This document shows positions 58,840 through 64,000 of a stretch of DNA of 64,000 bases, in pieces. Made by a program: the position numbers and the translations under genes. Below the pieces are notes generated by a model. The model did not search any database and was not told the DNA's origin. It saw only the letters and a list, made by a program, of their open reading frames with translations. The DNA comes from Candidatus Yanofskybacteria bacterium CG10_big_fil_rev_8_21_14_0_10_36_16 (GTDB lineage Bacteria > Patescibacteria > Paceibacteria > 2-02-FULL-40-12 > IGHO2-01-FULL-4-A): positions 1 through 64,000 of the forward strand of contig PCXQ01000003.1 in NCBI GenBank assembly GCA_002794035.1. Reading direction: 5' to 3'. Every line of letters starts with the position of its first letter. Position 1 is the first letter of the stretch.

Positions 58840-60207
58840 ATGAGATTTAGAATAAATTCCCAAAATTTAGAAAAGGCACTATTCTATCTGCTTCTTTTTG
58901 CTATTCCTTTTGAGATAAAAAAGCACCTCTGGTCTTGGGGGCGTTTTAATGTCGAGTGGACTTCTGGATTTTTGTGGGTATCTGACCTTTTAATTATCGG
59001 ATTATTAATTTTGTGGCTGGTTAGGTCAAAATTTAAATTTAGATTAAAGCCTGATTTAATTGAAGTTTGTCTGCTGGCCTTTTTTATTATCTCGGGACTG
59101 TCGATTTTTATTGCTTCCATTAAGCCTATTGCAATATTTCAATTTGTGAAGCTAGCTGAATTTATCGGTTTGTTTTTTTATATACGTTATAATTTTGAAA
59201 AAGTTTTTTATTTTGTGCCGTCTTTGATGACTTTGGTATTTTCAGGATTTATTCAAGCTTTTATTGCAATTAGTCAGTCTGTGACGCAGGGCGTTTTGGG
59301 TCTTAAATATTTTGGCGAGCCGGTATTTAAAAGTTTGGACACAATAGGTGTAGCAGTTTTTTATAGTGAGGGTGTAAAGTTTTTGCGAGCTTACGGAACA
59401 ACACCCCATCCTAATGTTTTAGCAGCTTTTTTATTTTTTGGAATATTTTCTTTTTATTGGCTTTATTTAACTGGTTACAAAGAAACATCTGAGATCTGGC
59501 ACAAGAAAATATATGAATATGGAATATTGGCGGTTTATGCAATTATGCTCCTTGCTTTTTTTTCTACTTTTTCAAGAATAATTATAGGATTTTGGGCACT
59601 AGGGGTAACGGCTCATATAGTCATAATATTAACTTACAAAAAGTTTGGTAATTTTAGAAAGCATGCCCAAACACATATTTATCAGCTGGTGGTTGTTACT
59701 GGCATCGTTGCGGGTTTGTTTTCTTTGGTATATTGGCCTCAGTTAATGTCTCGAATCAATGTATCTATTGAGGAGGAAGCGATTACTCATCGTGTCCGTT
59801 ACAATCATGTAGCAGGTGATATCTCAAACGACAGACCTCTTTTAGGAATAGGTCTCGGCCAATTTGTGCCAGAGTTTATGGAGCGTGAGCCTAATATGCA
59901 TTATAATTTTTATCAGCCAGTTCATAATATTTATTTATTAATATTGTCTGAAACAGGATATTTTGGTTTTTTGTTTCTTGCAGTCTTTCTATTTGTTGGT
60001 TTTAAAAAATTTATAAGATCTTTAGATTTTACAAAGGTATATCATTATTCATTCGTTATATTTGTTGTTACTGTTTTGGCGTTTGGAATTTTTGATCATT
60101 TCACATGGACTTTGCAAATGGGTAGGTTGATGTTGTGGATTACCCTGGGTTTCATATCTGCTATTGTCCTGCAAAACATTAGGTACAAAAAACGAATCAA
60201 AAATTAA
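58840..60207 (+). CDS. O-antigen ligase-like membrane protein
   Basis: 455 residues with about 11-12 helices. It carries the Wzy_C/WaaL pattern: LRAYGTTPHPNVLAAFLFF, FFSTFSRIIIGFWALG and the large loop with RPLLGIGLGQFVPEF, PVHNIYLLILSETGYFGFL. Such enzymes ligate or polymerise glycans on lipid carriers, probably for surface glycans or S-layer glycosylation here. It starts 17 bp after the permease gene. Confidence 0.9.
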   Translation: MRFRINSQNLEKALFYLLLFAIPFEIKKHLWSWGRFNVEWTSGFLWVSDLLIIGLLILWLVRSKFKFRLKPDLIEVCLLAFFIISGLSIFIASIKPIAIFQFVKLAEFIGLFFYIRYNFEKVFYFVPSLMTLVFSGFIQAFIAISQSVTQGVLGLKYFGEPVFKSLDTIGVAVFYSEGVKFLRAYGTTPHPNVLAAFLFFGIFSFYWLYLTGYKETSEIWHKKIYEYGILAVYAIMLLAFFSTFSRIIIGFWALGVTAHIVIILTYKKFGNFRKHAQTHIYQLVVVTGIVAGLFSLVYWPQLMSRINVSIEEEAITHRVRYNHVAGDISNDRPLLGIGLGQFVPEFMEREPNMHYNFYQPVHNIYLLILSETGYFGFLFLAVFLFVGFKKFIRSLDFTKVYHYSFVIFVVTVLAFGIFDHFTWTLQMGRLMLWITLGFISAIVLQNIRYKKRIKN

Positions 60208-60309
60208 AAATTTAAACTAATTTTAATTTAAGAGTATTAACCCGTTTTTTTTGATTTGTGAACAACTATATAGTAATTCGGAGTGTTTTGTGGTATATTG
60301 TCTTTATAA

Positions 60310-61608
60310 ATGTTTAAACTAAAAAAACTAACTATTTTCACGTTTTTGGCGCTGTTTTTAATGTTAACGCCAGCTCTAGCTTTTGCCGATTCAGGCAGGT
60401 TTTTTGTTAAAACAACAAGTGGTTTTTGGAAAGTTGCATTAGGTGCAAGACATGTTTTTGATGCTGGTTTTAGTGCTGAATTAAATGATTTTCAGTTTAG
60501 GTTTGCAAAAATATTCGGACTTGAAGTTGAAGAAGTAGATATATTCAATGTTTTGCCAGAATCTGTCATGGTGGAAGAAGTTATTGAACAAAAAGCTTCC
60601 GAAGTTGCTTCTGATGTCGTAAGTCAGGTACCTGCTTCTTCTGATGTAGGTGCAGAGGTAGAGGTAAAACCAGAAAATAATAAAGGAAACAAGCCAGATA
60701 ATTCTGATGTGCAAAGAATTAAACCGTCTGATCAAACACCATGGGGGATTGAAGTGGTTTATAATAATTCCGAAATTGCTTCTACTTCCGGCGGTTTTAA
60801 TGTGAATGTTGCCGTGCTTGATACTGGTGTGAATTTTGATCATCCAGATTTAAGCGGAGTTAAGGGAACTTGTTTCGATTTTACGAGTCCTGTGAAAGCA
60901 GTAAAAGAGGGTAGTTGTGGTGATAAAAATGGTCACGGTACTCATGTAGCAGGTATTGTAGGAGCTAATTCTGGTGCTGATGGCTTAGGTGTTTATGGCG
61001 TAGCACCTTTAGTTTCTGTTTCGGCATACAAGGTTTGCGGCAATAATGGTTTTTGTTTTGCTGATGATATTGCGTCAGCATTAAGACACGCAGCTGATAA
61101 CGGAATAAATGTTGTTAATATGAGTTTGGGCAGTGATGCAGATTCATCTTTAATAAGTAGTGCTGTTGATTACGCTTTTTCCAAAGGGGTATTAATGGTT
61201 TCTGCATCAGGCAACGATGGACCTTTTGAAAACAGTATTGACTTCCCTGCCGCTTACAAAGAAGTTGTGGCAGTGGGCGCCATTAACTCATTGATTGAGA
61301 TAACCGAATGGAGCTCAAGGGGCAACAACTTAAAAACAGAACCTTTTGTGGTTGAGGATGGTGACATAGAGTTTGCTTTGCCCGGAGAAAACATTGAGTC
61401 AACATGGAAGGACAACGGGTATGCCATTCTTTCAGGAACATCAATGGCATCTCCTTTCTTATCCGGTCTCGCCGCTAAATATTGGCAGTTTGATGCCGAA
61501 GATCCAGCAGCTGCAACAAGAGAGTTTTTGCATTTATTGGCTTCAGATATTGATGGCGTAGGAGATGACAATGCGTCTGGATTTGGTTTGGTTAGGGTGT
61601 CTGAGTAG
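60310..61608 (+). CDS. Secreted subtilisin-like serine protease
   Basis: 432 residues. Signal peptide ending near ALAFA (about residue 26), a pro- or linker region (27-145), then an S8 domain with Asp (VAVLDTGVNFDHPD), His (NGHGTHVAGIVGAN), the oxyanion Asn (ASGNDGPFE) and Ser (LSGTSMASPFLSG). It would act on host or envelope proteins outside the cell. No C-terminal anchor is seen. Confidence 0.96.
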   Translation: MFKLKKLTIFTFLALFLMLTPALAFADSGRFFVKTTSGFWKVALGARHVFDAGFSAELNDFQFRFAKIFGLEVEEVDIFNVLPESVMVEEVIEQKASEVASDVVSQVPASSDVGAEVEVKPENNKGNKPDNSDVQRIKPSDQTPWGIEVVYNNSEIASTSGGFNVNVAVLDTGVNFDHPDLSGVKGTCFDFTSPVKAVKEGSCGDKNGHGTHVAGIVGANSGADGLGVYGVAPLVSVSAYKVCGNNGFCFADDIASALRHAADNGINVVNMSLGSDADSSLISSAVDYAFSKGVLMVSASGNDGPFENSIDFPAAYKEVVAVGAINSLIEITEWSSRGNNLKTEPFVVEDGDIEFALPGENIESTWKDNGYAILSGTSMASPFLSGLAAKYWQFDAEDPAAATREFLHLLASDIDGVGDDNASGFGLVRVSE

Positions 61609-61649
61609 GATTTAGATTATAGTTTTGTTTAAAAAATAATTAGTTAAGA

Positions 61650-62282
61650 TTGGTTATTAATAGATTAATAAAATATTTGTTGGCATATGATTTAATACTC
61701 AGCTTTGCGCTGGGTCTTTTAGTGCCATTTCTTTCCGTGTTTGTTATCCAAGATATCCATGGGGGGAATATTAAGGTTGCCGGTCTTTCTTTTACTGTTT
61801 ACTGGTTGGTGAGAGTTATCACAGTAACGCCTTTGGCTAGATTTATGGATAGTCATGATGGAGAAAGGGATGAATACTTTTTTACGATCGCAGGATCTTT
61901 CATGCTTTCAACCCTGATGTTGTTTTTTATATGGGCTGATAAAGCTTGGCATATATATTTAATCCAGGGCTTAATCGGTGCTTCTAATTCAATGGCGGTG
62001 CCGGGTTGGAGAATATTATTTACTGATCATTTAGATAAAGGCAAGGTTGGTCTCGAGTGGTCTTTTGATGATATTGTTATAGGCATATCTACTGCCGTGA
62101 GTGCTTATTTGGGAGCTATTATTGTTGATGATTACGGATTTAAAACCTTGTTTGTTATAATATCTATATTGGGGTATATAGGCACCCTTATGTTGATTCC
62201 AACTTGGAAAAGCATTAGAAAAAAGCCTAAACACAAAAGAAAGAGAACTTTGATTGCAAAAGATCCCTTCCCAAGTGGATAG
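61650..62282 (+). CDS. Half-size MFS-like transporter
   Basis: 210 residues from a TTG, with six membrane helices and MFS-like loops (PLARFMDSHDGERDEY). A complete MFS protein has about 400 residues and 12 helices. The basic tail (KKPKHKRKRTL) ends cleanly, so this may be a true half transporter that dimerises, or a truncated gene. Confidence 0.7.
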   Translation: MVINRLIKYLLAYDLILSFALGLLVPFLSVFVIQDIHGGNIKVAGLSFTVYWLVRVITVTPLARFMDSHDGERDEYFFTIAGSFMLSTLMLFFIWADKAWHIYLIQGLIGASNSMAVPGWRILFTDHLDKGKVGLEWSFDDIVIGISTAVSAYLGAIIVDDYGFKTLFVIISILGYIGTLMLIPTWKSIRKKPKHKRKRTLIAKDPFPSG

Positions 62283-62287
62283 ATAAA

Positions 62288-62653
62288 ATGTTTGTTTTTA
62301 ATAAAATAAGTTTTTTAAATATGAAAAAGTTTTTGCGATTATTATTGGTAATATTGGCTGTAAAAAAGTATCATGACAAGGTTCATGGCATTATCCAATT
62401 TGCTGGTAAGATTCGCGGAGCCATTCTTTTTATGCTAACTATCGCTATTGCTTTAATTACTATAGGTGTCTTTTTCCTCCTTCAAAACTTCGGTGTGATA
62501 CCTGAAATTGTTTGGGGTACTATTTGGCCATCCGTTCTAATCATTGTAGGGGTGTACTTATTTGTAAAGGTTCATCATTTTTACAGTTTTATTAGAAAAA
62601 TGCATAAAATGGCGGATAAGATAGAGAAGAAATTTATGCACCCCATGGATTAA
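62288..62653 (+). CDS. LiaF/DUF5668-like membrane protein
   Basis: 121 residues (or 110 from ATG 62321). Two membrane helices with FFLLQNFGVIPEIVWGTIWPSVLIIVGVYL, the LiaI-LiaF transmembrane pattern, then a charged helix. LiaF-type proteins sense cell-envelope stress. It is only 5 bp after the MFS-like gene. Confidence 0.8.
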   Translation: MFVFNKISFLNMKKFLRLLLVILAVKKYHDKVHGIIQFAGKIRGAILFMLTIAIALITIGVFFLLQNFGVIPEIVWGTIWPSVLIIVGVYLFVKVHHFYSFIRKMHKMADKIEKKFMHPMD

Positions 62654-62753
62654 AAATGTTTTTTAAAAAATAAAAGCGCTCGATTAAGAGTGTTTTTATT
62701 TTTTTAATTTAGTAATTGTTTTATAGCATGCTGTGTGATAAGCATATCTTTTT

Positions 62754-63137
62754 ATGAGTATTAAAAAAATATTTTTTATATTTATAACTGCTTTTTTGCT
62801 CAATACTGTTTGGGAGCATTTGCATTCTTTGCTGTATATTCATTATAAAGGCGGTGAAATAACAAATTTTATTTTGTTTAGAGCTACGCTCTTTGATGCT
62901 GTTTTTATAACAGTTTTAATTTTTGTTATGGCCAACATAAAATCTTTGAACAAAACTTGGTTTCTTGTTTCCGTTAGTGTTGCCACAGCAATTTTAATAG
63001 AGATTTATGCACTCAGTACCGGAAGATGGGCTTATGGTGCAATGCCGGTTATCCCTATTATAAATACAGGTCTTACTCCTACTGTTCAGCTTGCATTCCT
63101 TGGCTACATAACTAAAAGACTCAATAAGATTTCATAA
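62754..63137 (+). CDS. Unknown four-helix membrane protein
   Basis: 127 residues, not recognised. Four membrane helices (about 5-25, 39-58, 68-87 and 96-115), with WEHLHSLLYIHYKGG between helices 1 and 2 and an acidic Glu in helix 3. It resembles small lycopene-cyclase-like or DUF2878-like folds only in general layout. No operon partner is clear. Confidence 0.7.
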   Translation: MSIKKIFFIFITAFLLNTVWEHLHSLLYIHYKGGEITNFILFRATLFDAVFITVLIFVMANIKSLNKTWFLVSVSVATAILIEIYALSTGRWAYGAMPVIPIINTGLTPTVQLAFLGYITKRLNKIS

Positions 63138-63194
63138 GATATGACCTGTTTTGACTATTTGTAAAAAATAAATCAAAAAGATAAAATTAAATTA

Positions 63195-63956
63195 ATGGCA
63201 AGAATTATCGGAGTTATAAATCAAAAGGGAGGAACAGCCAAAACGACTACGTCGGTTAATTTGGGCGCATATTTAGCGGCTTTGGGAAAAAATGTTCTTT
63301 TGGTTGATTTAGATCCCCAAGCAAATGCCACAACTGGCGTGGGGCATCGTTTAAGGGAAGAAGATTTTAATATATACCATGCAATGATAGATGATTCAGA
63401 ACCCGGTGCTTTAGTTAGAAATACAGGTATTTTTGGTTTTAATGTATTGCCTTCGGCTTCTTCGTTGGCTGGAGCTACCGTCGAGCTTGCTTCGCTTAAT
63501 GGCCGTGAGTTTCGTCTAAAAAACGTAATTAATAAGGTTAGATTTGATTACGATTACGTTATAATAGATAGTCCGCCTTCTCTTGGACTTTTAACAATAA
63601 ACGGACTTGCAGCATCTGAGTATTTGGTAATACCGGTCCAATGCGAATATTATGCCCTTGAGGGTCTGACGCAGCTTCTTGAAACAATAGAGCTTGTCAG
63701 AGCATCGGTAAACCCAGAACTTAAAATAATGGGTGTTCTAATGACTATGTATGACAAAAGAAACAAGCTTGCCAGAGAAGTGGTAAGAGAGGTTAGAGAA
63801 AATTTTCCCGGACATGTATTTGAATCAGTTATACCAAGGGCTATTTCTCTTGCAGAAGCTCCAAGTTTTGGAAAAACAATTTACCAATTTGATCCACAAT
63901 CAAAAGGAGCAAGGGCCTATAGAGATTTAGCGGAAGAAGTGATAGAATTATTATAG
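63195..63956 (+). CDS. parA: Chromosome-partitioning ATPase ParA/Soj
   Basis: 253 residues. The deviant Walker A KGGTAKTTTSVNLGAYL has both signature lysines. Walker A-prime VLLVDLDPQANAT, Walker B YVIIDSPPSLG and the C-terminal SKGARAYRDLAEEV are typical of ParA/Soj. It organises chromosome segregation with ParB and parS. The next gene starts 32 bp downstream and is presumably parB. No parS site is found in the window. Confidence 0.96.
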   Translation: MARIIGVINQKGGTAKTTTSVNLGAYLAALGKNVLLVDLDPQANATTGVGHRLREEDFNIYHAMIDDSEPGALVRNTGIFGFNVLPSASSLAGATVELASLNGREFRLKNVINKVRFDYDYVIIDSPPSLGLLTINGLAASEYLVIPVQCEYYALEGLTQLLETIELVRASVNPELKIMGVLMTMYDKRNKLAREVVREVRENFPGHVFESVIPRAISLAEAPSFGKTIYQFDPQSKGARAYRDLAEEVIELL

Positions 63957-63987
63957 TCTTTTTTAATATTTTTTATAACTTAAAATT

Positions 63988-64000
63988 ATGTCTAAAAAAA
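63988..64000 (+). CDS. Start of the next gene (probably parB), truncated by the window
   Basis: ATG followed by TCT AAA AAA. Only four codons are visible. The place directly after parA suggests parB, but the sequence itself cannot show this. Confidence 0.4.

Noticed and set aside
60310..61608. Alternative genetic code (TGA as Gly) as in some CPR
   Set aside because: Several genes end at TGA in sensible places and no in-frame TGA is needed to keep proteins intact.
63195..64000. parS site near parA
   Set aside because: No sequence close to TGTTTCACGTGAAACA was found in the window.

Overview
The window looks like a piece of chromosome from a Candidate Phyla Radiation (Patescibacteria) bacterium, most likely Parcubacteria-like. 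This is inferred from several things: AT-rich, standard-code DNA (TGA is used as a stop); small, often leaderless genes; many very short palindromes; and a typical CPR gene set. That set includes a DUF5667 protein beside an ECF sigma factor, a VirB2/TrbC-like pilin, a VirD4-like ATPase with a membrane partner, a sigma region 4/HARE-HTH protein, class II ribonucleotide reductase, split ComEC parts, FtsA/FtsZ, and a cell-wall route (MurA, MurB). No rRNA, CRISPR array, transposase or prophage module is visible.

Layout. 0-1.4 kb: a methyltransferase-like gene, then five tRNA or tRNA-like sequences, three of them lacking a normal T-arm. 1.4-2.7 kb: infC-rpmI-rplT on the minus strand, with strong hairpins between rpmI and rplT. 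2.8-7.5 kb: a TreT-like glycosyltransferase, a two-component system, PgsA. 7.5-8.9 kb: smpB, tmRNA (unusual tag end) and a GIY-YIG gene set among palindromes. 9-12.7 kb: rhodanese, DUF5667 protein, sigma factor, pilin. 12.8-20.3 kb: a P-loop/deoxyribosyltransferase-like fusion, HtrA, DNA glycosylase, two divergent ClpP-like proteins, a CBS protein, RlpA, M29 aminopeptidase. 20.4-25.7 kb: tRNA-Ala, MurB, an XRE-MurA fusion with a perfect palindromic operator candidate, tRNA-Arg, CCA enzyme. 25.7-30 kb: tRNA-Pro, tRNA-Ser, RRM protein, a 0.7 kb AT-rich gap, a membrane/HTH protein. From 30.7 kb on every gene is on the plus strand: lepB, hisS, HIT, S21-like, YqeY, ybeY, ftsA, ftsZ, nrdJ, comEC and its hydrolase, ndk, secDF, sigma4/HARE, the T4SS-like pair, tRNA-Lys, small Cys-rich proteins, lon, MgtC, permease, O-antigen ligase, subtilase, half-size MFS, small membrane proteins, parA and the first codons of a next gene.

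The most unusual structure is a family of palindromic elements. Five loci between 9.7 and 20.5 kb share terminal inverted repeats of the form TCCYCACACTCAT, with different interiors. Two copies of about 135 bp and two of 64 bp are near-matched in length, and two copies supply or overlap start codons. Separately, palindromes sit at, or interrupt, tRNA/tmRNA genes: the ssrA 3' end, a duplicated tRNA-Arg 3' end, a broken tRNA-Lys 5' copy, and the tRNA cluster at 0.9-1.1 kb. Together these suggest small non-autonomous palindromic elements targeting RNA genes and intergenic gaps. Other points of note are the tmRNA tag ending in ALAYA, the XRE-MurA fusion with its operator-like palindrome, an acidic/Asn-rich insertion in HisRS, and a sigma-region-4 protein without region 2. 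All functional names rest on reading motifs by eye; no searches were run.
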